A stretch of 64,000 nt of DNA from Torymus aiolomorphi (GCA_036365515.1 CM070876.1:105947810-106011809); one strand, 5' to 3'. Counted from the stretch's first letter, positions 38,601 through 49,434 are shown. Program-made: numbers and translations. The notes: a model not told the origin generated them from the sequence alone.

Positions 38601-39305
38601 AAAAAATTTCAAGAATAACAGGAATTAATTCGCAGCTCGGCTTCTCACATTAGTAGGCAATTAGTCTCAGTGCTGAGGGAGCTCTGTCTAAGCATCTGGA
38701 ATTGCCTCGGTAACCAAACGTTCTTCTACGTATTTTTAGGCGCAGAATTTGGATTTGTCTTTAAGCTTAAAAATGGTTATTTATTTTGGTACTAATAATT
38801 TTGTCCAAAAAATTTGCCTTTTTTTATATAAAATTTAAATTCAGAATAAAAAAAAACGTCATTCTATTTTAAGAAAAAAAAAATACATTGAAATAATGTC
38901 TCAGTAAACCAATCAGAATAAATTATCTGTTTATTTGTTATTAACAATTATATGGCAATTCACTGTTTTTGTGTTTACCAAAGCATGATACATTATTTCA
39001 AAGTATTTTTTTTCCTTAAAATGAAATGTTAGTTTTATTCTAAATTTACATCTTATAAAAAGAGCAATTTTTTAAATAAAATTGTTGGTGACAATCAAAT
39101 TCACCGTTTTTTAGCCTGGAAACCACCAAATTTGAATTCTGCGCCTTAAAACATAATAAACGCTTGTTTACTGTGTCAACTCCGGTCGGAAACACGCCAT
39201 AACGGAATGTGTGCGCGACGCCACCTAACGACAAATTTTTGTACATTAGCGCCATACTCCTATGATAAAGTAGTTTTGTTCTTTAAAATCGAGTATGGCA
39301 CCCCC
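38601..39305. other. AT-rich right end of the TTAA element
   Basis: A ~400-bp foldback (GTACTAATAATTTTG..., AATGTCTCAGTAAACC..., CAGGCTAAAAAACGG) surrounds 38760-39130, whose halves are loosely complementary. GCGCAGAATT(T/C) occurs at 38739 and, inverted, at 39133. No gene recognised. Confidence 0.4.
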
Positions 39306-39818
39306 TTAATCATGTTATCAAAAATTGAAATTATGGATTTTTCTTGATATTTCAAAAAATTGTAACTTTTTTTCCTTTGCTCGGCCAGTATTGATCAAAA
39401 AAGCATCTTGAAGGGTTTTCGAAGAAGAATACAAAAAAAATCTGTCGAATAAAAAATATTTGGACGCAGCCTCAATATCCTTCGATGAAGGTATACTAAG
39501 AACCAGCCAATCAGAGACTTTCAAAAAGGGTCATAAAATAAATACTGGCACATTCTACAGAAAAATGCAAATTTTTTACTAATCAATGTTCTATACAAAA
39601 AGTTTAAAGGTTTTGAGTTAAAAAATGAATAAATTTGGATTTTAACCCAAAATTAAAAAAAAATTGTATTTTCAATCTTGCATAACTTTTTTATTTTTGC
39701 AAATATCGAACTTAAATTTGAGAAACATTTTTTTTTCATAAATTACTAAAAGAAAACGAGTTTTGAGCGATTTTAAAATTTTGAGCTGCTGACTTCACCT
39801 GAAATATCTCATTTATAC

Positions 39819-39916
<98 letters not shown>

Positions 39917-39980
39917 CACACGCACACACACACACACACAAAAACACACACACAGACACACACACACAATATACACACAC
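39819..39980. repeat. (AC)n / (ACGC)n microsatellite
   Basis: (AC)n flanks a central pure (ACGC)n block of ~16 units at 39855-39918. Confidence 0.97.
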
Positions 39981-40074
39981 TAGGGAGGTACCCCCTGCTC
40001 GCTCCGCTCGCCAACCCCCATTTTTAGAAAGTGATTAAATTGTAAATTCTGTTTTATATTTTTCACCTCAGAGG

Positions 40075-40860
40075 TAAATAGAAATATGCGTGTGTACAAT
40101 TTTGAGCAAAATCTAAGCTTTCTTCGAACTTTCAACCCCCATATTGAATCAGCCATTTTGATTTTAGAAATTCTGATAGCAAAATCGTGATCAGCGACCT
40201 TGAAATCCCGTCTACACACACTTTAAGCAAAATTTAAACTTCCTTCGAACTTTTGATAGCCTTATTGGATCCGCCATTTTGAATTTCGAAAGTCCAATAG
40301 CAAAATTTTGCTCAGCGTCCTCGAAAGCGCCTGTATACAAATTTTCAGCCAACTATAAGCACTCTTCCAACTTTCAATCGCCATAGTGGATCCGCCATTT
40401 TGAAGTTCGAAAGTCTAATAGAAAAACTTGATCAGCGACCCCGAAAACTCTTGTATACAAATTTTAAACAAAATCTAAGCTTTCTTCCAATTTTTTACCG
40501 CCGTTTTGAATTTCAAAAGTCTGATAGCAAAATCGTGATCAGCGATTTCGAAAACCGCTGCATACAAACGTTAAGCAAAATTTAAGCTTCCTAAGAACTT
40601 TGAGCCGCCTTATTGGGTCCGTCATTTTGAATTTCGAAAGTCCAATATCAAAATTTTGGTCAGCGTCCTTGAAAATCCCTGTATACTAATTTTCAGCCAA
40701 CTCTAAGCACTTTTTCAATTTTCAATCGCCATATTGGATCCGCCATTTTGAATTTCGAAAGTCATAGCAAAATCGTGATCAGTGATCTCGAAAACCCCTT
40801 CATACAAACTTTAAGCAAAATCTAAGCTTCCTAAGGACTTTGAGCAGCCTTAGCGACTAG
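40075..40860 (+). repeat. ~115-bp satellite, ~7 units, possible higher-order period
   Basis: Each unit contains GGATCCGCCATTTTGAATTT-like text, then AGCAAAATCGTGATCAGCGA or AGCAAAATTTTG(C/G)TCAGCG, then TATACAAA and AAGCAAAATCTAAGC. Units 2 and 5, and 3 and 6, are closer to each other than to neighbours, suggesting a three-unit higher-order repeat. Some stretches stay open in one frame, but this looks incidental. Confidence 0.8.
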
Positions 40861-40914
40861 AGGTAGCTTTTTGGAGATATTGGTTTGTGTTAGGGTGCTC
40901 ATTTGCAAAGGAGT

Positions 40915-41095
40915 ACGTTCAACACGCAATTGGCATACCCCTATCATTAGTCAGGAGTCGAACCGGAACCGAAAATGGTTAAAAATAGTTACTTGAAAAC
41001 AAGGACCGCATTCTCTAACCATACTAGCCATGTTTAACACGCAGTTGGCATGACCCAGTCATTAGTCGGGAATCGAATCCGAACCGAACATGGTT
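40915..41095 (-). repeat. tRNA-derived SINE-like repeat, two partial copies
   Basis: The minus strand reads TGGCTAGTATGGTTAGAG (A-box-like, near 41030) and, ~50 bases on, GGTTCGACTCC (exact B-box form, near 40975). This is the layout of a Pol III tRNA-type promoter. A second B-box-like block (GATTCGATTCC) follows at 41075 with the same downstream text (GACTAATGA...ATGCCAA.TGCGTGTT). Confidence 0.45.
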
Positions 41096-41099
41096 AAAT

Positions 41100-42235
41100 A
41101 AATGACTTTGTGGAAGAGGGAGTTTGATGGAAATGTGAAACAAATCGGAGAAAAGGACATAGGGCAACAACTTCACCTGATTTTGAGACAATAGTCGAGA
41201 GAGGTGAGACATATGTGTAGTTGCAGTTCCATGTTGGTTAGAGTTATTTCTTGTGAGGGGTATCTCATTGCCGCAGTAGGGAGATCCAATGAAGTTTGCT
41301 CCCCTGTGAGATTAAAAAACGAAAAACGGGGGTGGACTCAATGATGAGTTGATGACGATAACGTCTTTTTTTTTTTTAAGTTTGTCAGCATTATCACTGA
41401 TTGGGGTAGGAATAGATTAAAAGAAGATAATTCATGATTGCTTGCTTTACAAAGAGTTATAAGTGAAATTCAATCTAGTATTTGTATGAGAAACGATGTG
41501 GACACATAGTCAAGGTCGGATCTAGGCATCAGGCGGATTAGGCTGCAGCCTACTGGCCCTGCACATTCTCTTTGGAAAAGTAAATGTCCTTGGAGTGAAG
41601 GATTCTACTTGCGTTGGTTTGAACGCGAGGAATTTAAAGAGTGCAAGCTGGTAATGAGTGCAGTATTTTCGCTTAGTAGTTTCACAGTTGCAGATTCGGT
41701 ATCTTTGTTTACAATAATTCCAGATTTTATTTCGGGAAAAAAATGTGCTAACACTATATTTTTCCGGCAATGTTACAATATTGCGTGCAGATTGCAGAGT
41801 TTTTAAACTTTTGATTAATTTTTGCATTACAACTAGTTGCGTAAGAATGTCACCTTAATAAACTTGAGTTTAATGTTAAATATAATAAACGTACTAAAGT
41901 ATCAAAGAAATTTGATTAATTTACTCGGACGTATCCCATCGCTTTGTCACCACGGTTATGTCCCGACGATATAAATTTAGGACAATTTGAATATCACAAT
42001 TATTTGTTCTATAGGATTGAGGCATCTCGATATACTTTTGAATAATAATATTAAAATGGAAACTTTAAGGGTTTTTAATCTTCGAGAATCTTTATTTTTG
42101 TAAATAGATTTTAATTACTAACGTATAATGATAATGTCGTGACTGTACGCGGTTCAGAATTAAATATAAAATTTACGTAATCTACGCAATATTTTAGTGG
42201 TATAATTAATTTATGTAAGTTACTAAGAGAACATA
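41100..42235. other. Non-coding stretch, no gene identified
   Basis: A 100-codon open frame at 41522-41827 (minus) has no recognised motif. GGTCGGATCTAGGCATCAGG near 41517 resembles text seen at hAT-type element ends in insects, but I cannot confirm this. Confidence 0.3.
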
Positions 42236-42720
42236 ATTGTTTCACAGCTTTAAGTTTGTTAGAAAACACGCGCGAGTGTTATACCTACAGGGTCGTCGAG
42301 CATTCGGGGAATGTCACTGTAGCGTCCCGGCCGTGCTGTTGCGCCTACTGCTGCTCGATTGGTCTTTCCCGCATTGTTGTCTGTTAGTTGTTGTGTTGTT
42401 TCGTCGGGTGATTGGAGTTGCTCTGTTGGTCCTTCCCGTATTGTTGTCCGTTGGTGGTTGCGTCGTTTCGTTGGGTGGTCGGAGTTACTCCTCTCGCGCG
42501 CGCGTGGTCGTCTCGTGGTGAAAGTGTCGCTCCGACTCACTCGCCCGTCAGACGAAAAACGGCGAGAGAAGCAATAAATGACGAACGAGTGTTACTACGC
42601 GCGCAACCGCGTGCTCCTCGGACGTGCGGCGCCGAGCACGCAATAACATTAGTTTAGATTGTCGCTGTGCGCGCCTGCTCCGCTACTCCAAGACACGTGC
42701 TGCGTCAGCGTTTCTCGCAT
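42236..42720. other. GC-rich island with ~65-bp tandem duplication
   Basis: TTGGTCTTTCCCGCATTGTTG at about 42359 recurs as TTGGTCCTTCCCGTATTGTT at 42425, each followed by GTTG.GT.GTTTCGT(C/T)GGGTG. The composition is LTR-like, but no matching partner is in the window. Confidence 0.4.
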
Positions 42721-43064
42721 GAGAACGCTCGACAACGGACAGTTGCATCAATTGTCGAAAGCCCTTGTCTAAATCAATTAATTTAAGTTCCCTTTGTGCA
42801 TGACATACTGATGCATGACAAACTGATCTCTTACACTGTTCCGAGTTCCAGTTACAGATAATACATAAATTTCTTCAAACCCTCAAAGTATAATTTTTGA
42901 GATCAAAGACCATAAGAAAAACTGTAGGAAGGTTTTTTAAAAAAATGTATAATTCTAAAAAAAATATTACATTATTTATTAACTTAGAAGATATATTGAA
43001 AATCATCCGTATTAAAATTACTTAATGAAATTTCTACAATTCATCTTTAACTAGATATACAATA

Positions 43065-43250
43065 TTATGAGGAGGGCGAAGTTGGGCGATGGAGAGGGGT
43101 GGAGGGGTTTTGAGGAGCAAAAATAATACTAATAACACCTATTTCTAATTATATTTTAACCTTATTTTGGGGAGGGGCTGCGGAGGTGCTGTTGTGAGGA
43201 GCGGCGCGGAGTGGGGCGAAGGGGTGAGGAGAGGGTTAAGTCGTAATATC
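43065..43250. repeat. G-rich repeat next to foldback Y
   Basis: GGAGGGCGAAGTTGGGCGATGG and GGGGAGGGGCTGCGGAGG tracts, separated by TTAACCTTATTTTGGGG. Looks like a diverged member of the G-rich family at 23870, 58060 and 61170. Confidence 0.5.
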
Positions 43251-44012
43251 GGAAGATATATGGGATATTTCACATGAAGTCTGCAGCTCAAAATTTTAAA
43301 ATTGCTTAGGTTTGGCGAGTTAACGGTTTTTGGTGAAAAAACGTGTTCCTAGATTTTTAGACCCATATTTTAATAAAGACAAAAGTTATTCTACATAAAA
43401 AATTGTTATTTTTTGTAATTTTTGGAGAAAAATCAACTTTTGTCATTTTTTTACTCAAAATCCTGAAACATATTGTATAGCATATTGATTGGAAAAAAGA
43501 TTGCATTTTACTTGTAGAATGTGGCCATATTTATTTTATGACCCATTTTGAAAGTCTCTGATTCGTTGCTTTTTAGCATACCTGGATTTAAAAAAAGAAA
43601 ATTGTGCGGCAGGATAATTTTTACTCTACAAAAGTTTTTCTGATTCTTTATTAAAAATCCTTGAAAACAATCCCTGGATCGAGATTGGCAAACCCTCCTG
43701 AAAAAAGTTATGTATTTTTTAAATATCATTAAAAATATTACTTATGTTGACTGCAACTTACTATCAACTGATGAGAATTTTTCCATCGGTCTTTCAGTTT
43801 TATAAATTAAATTAAAATAATTAATATTTATGGCAGTAAGATTGCCTTTATTTATAATCACCTCCGCAGAATCTGAAATAAAAACTTAATTAAAACCTGG
43901 AAAAGAAAAAAAAACTTTATTAGCAAAGGACTATCTGACTGCCGCCCACCACAAAATTGCGTAATTGTTTTTTAGAGATATATATGGGATTTATGTGATG
44001 GTGGTGAAAGGT

Positions 44013-44688
44013 TATTGCTCAAAATGTGTAAACATGGTTTTAAGGATTGTAATTTTAAAGGAGCAACTTATTTTTCTTCTTAGATGTAAAAAATCAAATA
44101 TTTTTCCTACCCATATTGGAAAAAAATTTGATGATAAGGGTTTTTATCGGGATTACAACAAAAGAGTTTCTTATGATCTACGGAAAAATATTTTCTTTTT
44201 CAAGAATAAATTACTTAATTTAGAAATTAGAGATTTGAATTTTGAAATTAATCGTTTGAATAAATATTTATTAGAGCTTGAAAGATGTTTATATAATAAA
44301 GTAGAACAGAATGATTTGTAAGAAGTTTTTCGTGGTCAAAAGAGGTACTTTGAAAAAGTAAAATATAATCATAGGAGTTAATTAAAAAGAAAATTTGAAT
44401 ATTTAAAAGATAAAAAACACTCAGGTTAATCAAACTAACAATGTTAATAACGATTAGTTTAGAAATCTAACGGACAAAGTAATACTAGAAGAAGTGGTAA
44501 ATATCATGTCAAAGGGTGCTAAATTTGGAATATCATATTCAAGTAAAGCTCTTCCGATCAAGAATATCATAGCTGAGGTAGAAAGTAGTATTAGTAATTT
44601 TAATCTAGAGTTTAAAAAAGAATGTAGGAGTTCTTTAGTTAAAGTTATTAATAATTTTGAAGAGAAAATAGATTTGATAATTATTTGA
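44013..44688 (+). pseudogene. Penelope-like ORF, N-terminal domain
   Basis: Broken frames encode LRCKKSNIFPTHIGKKFDDK and LNLEIRDLNFEINRLNKYL, then, after a stop near 44321 and a short gap, ISYSSKALPIKNIIAEVESS. I recognise this order as the region preceding the reverse transcriptase in Penelope-like elements (a basic segment, then a helix binding the RNA or the DNA target). At least two stops interrupt it. Confidence 0.6.
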
Positions 44689-45745
44689 ACAGTAATTTGT
44701 TGTATGAATTAAAAATGACAAAGAAATTCTTGAGAGAGAATCCGAATATGATCTTCCAAAAAGCAGATAAAGGAAATGTAGCTGTAGTTTCAGATAAAAG
44801 GGATTATATAAATAAAATTCAACTTATGTTGGATGATGATACCACTTACGTGAAAATTAGGAATCCACATATCAGTAGACTACAAGATAAATTGAAAGAA
44901 TTATTGATGCATTGGAAAACAAAAGCTTATATTAAGGATAGTATGTTTAAATATTTAAAATGTGAAAATGGCACTGTAGCTAAATGTTATGGGCTTCCTA
45001 AGATTCATAAAGAACAGTTGACATATAGAATAATAATATCATCGATAAATTTTCCGACTTATAGACTGGCGAGTTTTTTGTCTAATATATTGTTCAAGAT
45101 AGTGGGCAAAACAAATTCATATATTAAAGATAGTTGGAGTTTTTATGATATAATGAAAGATGTTGTTATTCCGAATGATCATAGGATGATTTCATTGGAT
45201 GTAGTGTCTTTGTTTACAAATATACCTCTAGAGTTGTTGAATGATATTATTCAAGATAAATGGACTGAAATTAAAGTACATACTAGTTTAACAAAAGATG
45301 AATTTGTAATGGCACTTAATTTGGTTTTTAAAAACACAATTTTTCTCTTGATAATAGTTTATATGAGCAAAGATACGGTTGTCCAATGGGATCACCTTTG
45401 TCATCTGTTATAGCGAATTTAGTAATGGAAAAATTGGAAAGTGTTGGTTTTTCAGTCAATTATTTTTAAAAGATATGTTGATGACATTTTTGCAGTTGTA
45501 CCTGAATGTTTTGTGGATGATATGGTCGATGTGTTTAATTCTATCCATGATAGAATTAAATTCACAAAAGAGGTCGAGTCAGATAATCAGTTGAGTTTTT
45601 TAGATCCTAGAGTCATTAGTGTTAATAATAATAGAGTGAAATTAGATTGGTATAGAAAACCTACATGGTCAGGTAGATTTTTAAATTTTGAAAGGTGTCG
45701 TTGACAGAGCGATTAAATTGTCACATAAAGATTTTAGGAAAAAGA
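44685..45745 (+). pseudogene. Penelope-like reverse transcriptase
   Basis: 44685-45413 encodes FQKADKGNVAVVSDKRDY, AKCYGLPKIHKEQLTYRIII and ISLDVVSLFTNIPLELL, matching finger and palm motifs of Penelope-like RTs (first catalytic Asp in SLDVVSLF). A frameshift near 45350 moves the GCPMGSPLSSVIANLVMEKL text to another frame, and another near 45470 precedes RYVDDIFAVVP (45474 on), the YVDD active site. Then comes QLSFLDPRVI and a truncated WYRKPTWSGRFLNF. The ORF ends at the Copia junction near 45745. Dead. Confidence 0.85.
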
Positions 45746-45887
45746 AATGACCTTCCCGGCCACAGTTATAACACTGTCCCTTTGTCTTGACGTTGAATGT
45801 ACTTACATTTTTCCTTTTTTCGTTGTCAGGCACTGTCATTATTTTTTCTTGAATTTTGGACTTAACATAGTCTACTGTTTGTTGAGC

Positions 45888-46472
45888 TTATGGGACGAGA
45901 TCAATGAAACTCCCAATAAAGCTGTAGCTTACTGGTAGTGCTCTAATTAAATACCTCATTTTTTCCTTTTCTGGTAATGTGCCTCCAGCTGCTTTAAATT
46001 TGTTGCAGGCTTGTTCGAAATCTACAAAAAATTCTTCAACTTTCTCATAATTTTTGAGTTTAATGTCTTCTAGTTGACCTCTGCATACTATTTGCAGCGC
46101 TGTAGATTTAGTAGAGTACATGCTCTTGAATTTTTCCATCATTTTGTAAGCTGTATCGCATTCACAAACATATTCTAATTGCTTGTCTGAAACAGTGCTT
46201 ATTAATATATTTCTTGCTTTTAAATCCTTTTTCTTCCATTCATCTGGTTTATCTGTCTCAGCCCGTTCTCTTTCAGTTTGCTCTTTGCACTCTTTATACT
46301 CTAATAGAGTCATTAAGCGAAATTTCCAACTTGTATAGTTTGCACCATCAAAAATGGGAATTACTATATTTTCGAGTTTTGCTTGCTTAGCCATCTCGAC
46401 TTCTTTTAATTTAATATCTTCATTCACTTTTATTTCTTCTTCTTTGGTTTTCACTTGTCCTTTAGTGTCCAT
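45888..46472 (-). pseudogene. Copia Gag, truncated
   Basis: 194 codons from MDTKGQVKTKEEEIKVNEDI. The core IPIFDGANYTSWKFRLMTLL, then KDLKARNILISTVSDKQLEY and YEKVEEFFVDFEQACNKFKA follow the UBN2/Retrotran_gag order of Ty1/Copia Gag proteins. A CYNCGREGH half of a CCHC zinc knuckle is readable at about 45748-45780, but the frame is broken before it and the second half is lost at the junction. Confidence 0.8.
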
Positions 46473-46788
46473 TTCTCACGTGTATAACCTCAAATTCTGC
46501 CACGTGCTCTATTCTTGCACCGTGCAGCGTGCTTCACACAAGAAATTTAATCTGCTCGCATCGGCTTGAATTTTCGTAATTTTCCAAAAATTCTTTCTTT
46601 TATCACTTGAAGATATGTTTTATTCTTTATTCACACTTGTATTTTTCTTACTTTTGCACTTTTCCTTCAATATTTTTCACTGTCAATTTTCCGCGAGCCA
46701 TGTGCTTGATTCTGCCACAATACTTGCCGAAGCTTGTATTGAGTCAGTCTTTTTCCTTTTACTTACCAACCACGGACTTCTGCTACCA

Positions 46789-47087
46789 TGTTGGAGTTGG
46801 TGGATAGGTGTAGTAAAAATACTCTGGGTTATACTTAAAGAAATGACTAGTTTATTAGGTAGTGTGAATATAAAGAGGCGCTTGCCTACGCCATGCGCGA
46901 GATGCTACATGCTGGGCGTCCGAGACTAGAGAGAGTATATCGCGTCGCTCGCTGTCGCTCGACGCACCTTCATAGTCGCAGACACACTAGGCAGGGGAGA
47001 CTTACATGTGTGTATACGTGTGTCGCGCTGTTTATGTCTCATAGCTACGCTCATATACAGAAGGCGAAATATTCACAATATTCAACA
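46789..47087 (-). repeat. Copia LTR, 299 bp
   Basis: Bounded by TG...CA (TGTTG at the 5' end on minus, CAACA at the 3' end), with a short palindromic terminus TGTTG/CAACA. Followed by TGGTAGCAGAAG. The partner LTR is absent. Confidence 0.65.
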
Positions 47088-47370
47088 GTTATATTGGTCA
47101 AACGGGTAGATAATTGTAGAAGAGAGTATATGAACATCGATATAGTTTACGTAGTACAAATTTTACATCGGGTTTGAAAGAACATTGTTTAAATAGTTTG
47201 CATTCATTCGATTTTGGTAGTGTGGATATTTTGGAACAAGGGATTAATAATAAATATAAGAGGGAAAGCCTTGAAAGTATTTACATTCTAAGAAATCGGA
47301 ATAATGTAAATTTAATGGTACAGTCAAGTAATAAATTCGATAACATTTATCATTCTTTATTAATGTAAGT
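47088..47370 (+). pseudogene. GIY-YIG endonuclease part of the Penelope-like element
   Basis: SYIGQTGR is readable at the Copia edge (GIY-YIG nucleases have YxGQT(G/N)R here). Then stops, then LKEHCLNSLHSFDFGSVDI and RESLESIYILRNRNNVNLM (47174-47368), ending FDNIYHSLLM. This is the usual C-terminal nuclease of Penelope-like elements, which nicks target DNA. Stops between the two parts make it inactive. Confidence 0.7.
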
Positions 47371-47473
47371 GAGAATGGAAAGTTGGAGAGGGGAAGGTGG
47401 ATGGTGGTGGGGGTAAGAGGAAATAAGTGGGTATGGGTATATAAGGAGGTGTATCGCGGGTTTCATTCCAGTC

Positions 47474-47508
47474 CCTGAGGAGGAGCCGGAGCGGGCTCGA
47501 AACGTTGG
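47474..47508 (+). ncRNA. Hammerhead-like ribozyme motif
   Basis: CCCTGAGGAGGAGCC, then a short loop, then GGCTCGAAACG. This gives the CUGANGA core, a GAGCC/GGCUC stem II and the GAAAC core box in the order expected of the minimal hammerheads reported from Penelope-like elements. Flanking stem pairing is short and not verified. Confidence 0.5.
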
Positions 47509-47634
47509 CAATTACGCAATTTGGTGGTGGGGGGCAGTCAGATAGTCCTTTGCTAATAAAGTTTTTTTTTCAGGTTTTAATTAAGTTTTTATTTTGGATT
47601 CTGCGGGGGTGATAATAAACAATGGCATCTATTT

Positions 47635-48762
47635 TTTCATTAAACATCTATTTTTAGCAGTATTTTCAACTGAACAGGCCTATCATAACATTTATATTTC
47701 CTTTCCTGAATTTTCAATGGGGGCTGTTTACACTGCTAATACACTCTATTCGCATTCTTCATATCTACTCAAAATTAAATTGCATAAGTAATGTATTATT
47801 ATCTGTGCAAAAGCTGAAGGTAAATTACTATAAAGAAGTTCAAATCAATGTAGATGACATACAATTTAGCAATTGTATATTCCAATACGCATACAAATAC
47901 TTCTTACTCTATCATTTTTAAATAAAATATATTTTTTTTTTATTAAGACTTCGCTTCATAGAATTTCAGAAACTATGTAATTTGTAATCATGTAAATCAT
48001 TAGCATCCATAATTTAATTATTTAATTTTAAGCTTACAATGATACTATGCTCCAAAATTAGGTCCAAAGAAAATTATTATTATCATGTTTAAAAGCTAGG
48101 GTACTTGACAGAAAGGTAATGCATTTAACATGAAAAATTTAAAGTTTTGCTTAATTACTCTGTTTTAAAAGATATAACAACATGATAGGTATAATTTTTA
48201 TTATTATATAAAGCATAAGTAGAGATAAGAAAATCATATTAAGTATAAGTAATTGAATAAGTCATGGTGTTGGAATACAGTCATCAAAATTCTCTCTCAA
48301 GTACCCTATCTTTTAAACATGTTAATAATAATTTTCTTTGGACCTAATTTTGGAGCATGATTTCAGTATAAGCTTAAAATTAAATAATTAAATTATGGAT
48401 GCGAATGATTTGCGTGGTTACAAATTACATAGTTTCTGAAATTCTATGAAGTGAAGTCTTAATAAAAAAACCACATTTTATTTAAAAATGATAGAAGAAG
48501 TATTTGTCTGTGTTTTGGAATATACAATTCCTAAATTCTCTGTCATCTACTTTGATTTGAACTTCTTTATAGTAATTTACCTTTAGCTTTTGTACATATA
48601 ATAAGAGATTACTTATGCAATTTAATTTTGAGTAGATATGAAGAATACGAATATAGTATATTAGCAGTGTAAGCGACTCTCATTGAAAATTCAGGAATGT
48701 AAATATAAATGTTATTGTAAGCCTGTTCAGTTGTACATACTGATGAAAATAGATGTTTAATG
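47635..48762. repeat. Inner palindrome of element Y, ~480-bp arms
   Basis: 47635-48115 and 48296-48762 are reverse complements: AAAGCTAGGGTACTTG against CAAGTACCCTATCTTT near the centre, and TCAACTGAACAGGCCTATCA against TAAGCCTGTTCAGTTG at the outside. The 180-bp centre is AT-rich. No coding sequence. Confidence 0.75.
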
Positions 48763-49434
48763 TATTTTTTATACATTGACAAAATTCAGTGACAAGATCC
48801 ATAACATGACATGTATGAATAATATTAAGTTCTCAAATTCACCCGGTTGTCGAAAATAAAAATTATTGGTTTCTATTGATATTTAAAAAATACATAACTT
48901 TTTTCAGAAGGGTTTGCTAATCTCGATCCAGTGCTTGTTTTCAAGGATTTTTAATAAAGAATCAGAAAAACTTTTGTGGAACAAAAAATATTCTGCCGCA
49001 CAATTTTCTTGTTTTAGATTAAGGTATACTAAAAAGCAACCAATCAGAGACTTTCAAAATGGGTCATAAAATAAATATGGCGACATTCTACAAGTAAAAT
49101 GCAAACTTTTTCCAATCAATGTACCAAAGTTTCAGGATTTTGAGTAAAAAAATGATAAAAGTTGATTTTTCTCCAAAAATAAAAAAAATAACAATTTTTC
49201 ATGTAGAATAACTTTTGTATTTACTAAAATATGGGTCTAAAAATCTAGGAACATGTTTTTTTTTTTCACCAAAAACTGTTAACTCGCCAAACTTAAGCGA
49301 TATTAAAATTTTGAGCTTCTGACTTCATGTGAAGTATCTCATATATATCCTTAAATACCTTATCATTGACTTTATAACTAAAAAATAGAATATCTATAGT
49401 TAGGATTAATGTTCAATGCCGAAAAGCTTATTTT

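Larger units (their letters stand above)
32190..39305. mobile_element. 7.1-kb TTAA-flanked element (piggyBac-like ends)
   Basis: The ends GGGGGTGCCATACTC (32190) and its complement (ending 39305) form a 15-bp TIR. TTAA lies directly outside both (32186-32189 and 39306-39309). Removing the unit and one TTAA restores an uninterrupted inverted arm of foldback X, which proves insertion and target duplication. TTAA targets are the hallmark of piggyBac-type elements, but I find no piggyBac transposase inside. The cargo is an SF3A3 fragment, a myosin IX fragment, two foldback repeats and two TTAA MITEs. Confidence 0.8.
30931..39818. mobile_element. Foldback element X, ~590-bp inverted arms
   Basis: The left arm (about 30931-31522) is complementary to 39306-39818 plus 32108-32189, once the TTAA-flanked insertion at 32190-39305 is removed. 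The outer ends read GATATTTCAGTTGAAGTC and, in complement, GATATTTCAGGTGAAGTC. Arms of the same family bound element Y (43251-49350). No transposase belongs to X itself. Its ends abut a (TA)n and an (AC)n tract, so no target duplication can be read. Confidence 0.75.
45747..47087 (-). mobile_element. Ty1/Copia fragment: LTR, primer site, truncated gag
   Basis: The minus strand reads LTR (47087 to 46789, TGTTGAATATTG...CCAACTCCAACA), then TGGTAGCAGAAG as a primer site, a leader, and a Gag frame (46472-45888) that is cut off inside the zinc knuckle. The right edge coincides with the GIY-YIG part of the Penelope-like element. On the left, the expected RT-to-endonuclease connector is missing. So a Copia copy inserted and a deletion then removed its pol, its 3' LTR and part of the host element. 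Confidence 0.75.
43858..47612 (+). mobile_element. Penelope-like retroelement, decayed, Copia-interrupted
   Basis: About 105 bases at the left end (43858-43967) are the reverse complement of the right end (about 47505-47612; shared AAAGGACTATCTGACTGCC), a typical Penelope-like terminal arrangement. The plus-strand ORF remnants are in the family's order: N-terminal domain, reverse transcriptase, GIY-YIG endonuclease. A hammerhead-like motif lies at 47474-47503. The coding region is broken by stops and frameshifts and by a Copia fragment at 45747-47087. Confidence 0.8.
43251..49350. mobile_element. Foldback element Y, ~490-bp arms, nested inserts
   Basis: The left arm (43251-43740) and right arm (48860-49350) are reverse complements. 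Outer text is GGATATTTCACATGAAGTC on the left and GAGATACTTCACATGAAGTC in complement on the right. Both share GTCATAAAATAAATATGG and CAATCAGAGACTTTCAAAA-type blocks with the arms of element X. The interior contains an inner palindrome and a Penelope-like insertion. Confidence 0.75.

Noticed and set aside
40400..40585. 61-codon frame in the satellite
   Set aside because: Open frame repeats with the satellite period and does not extend through all units; likely incidental.
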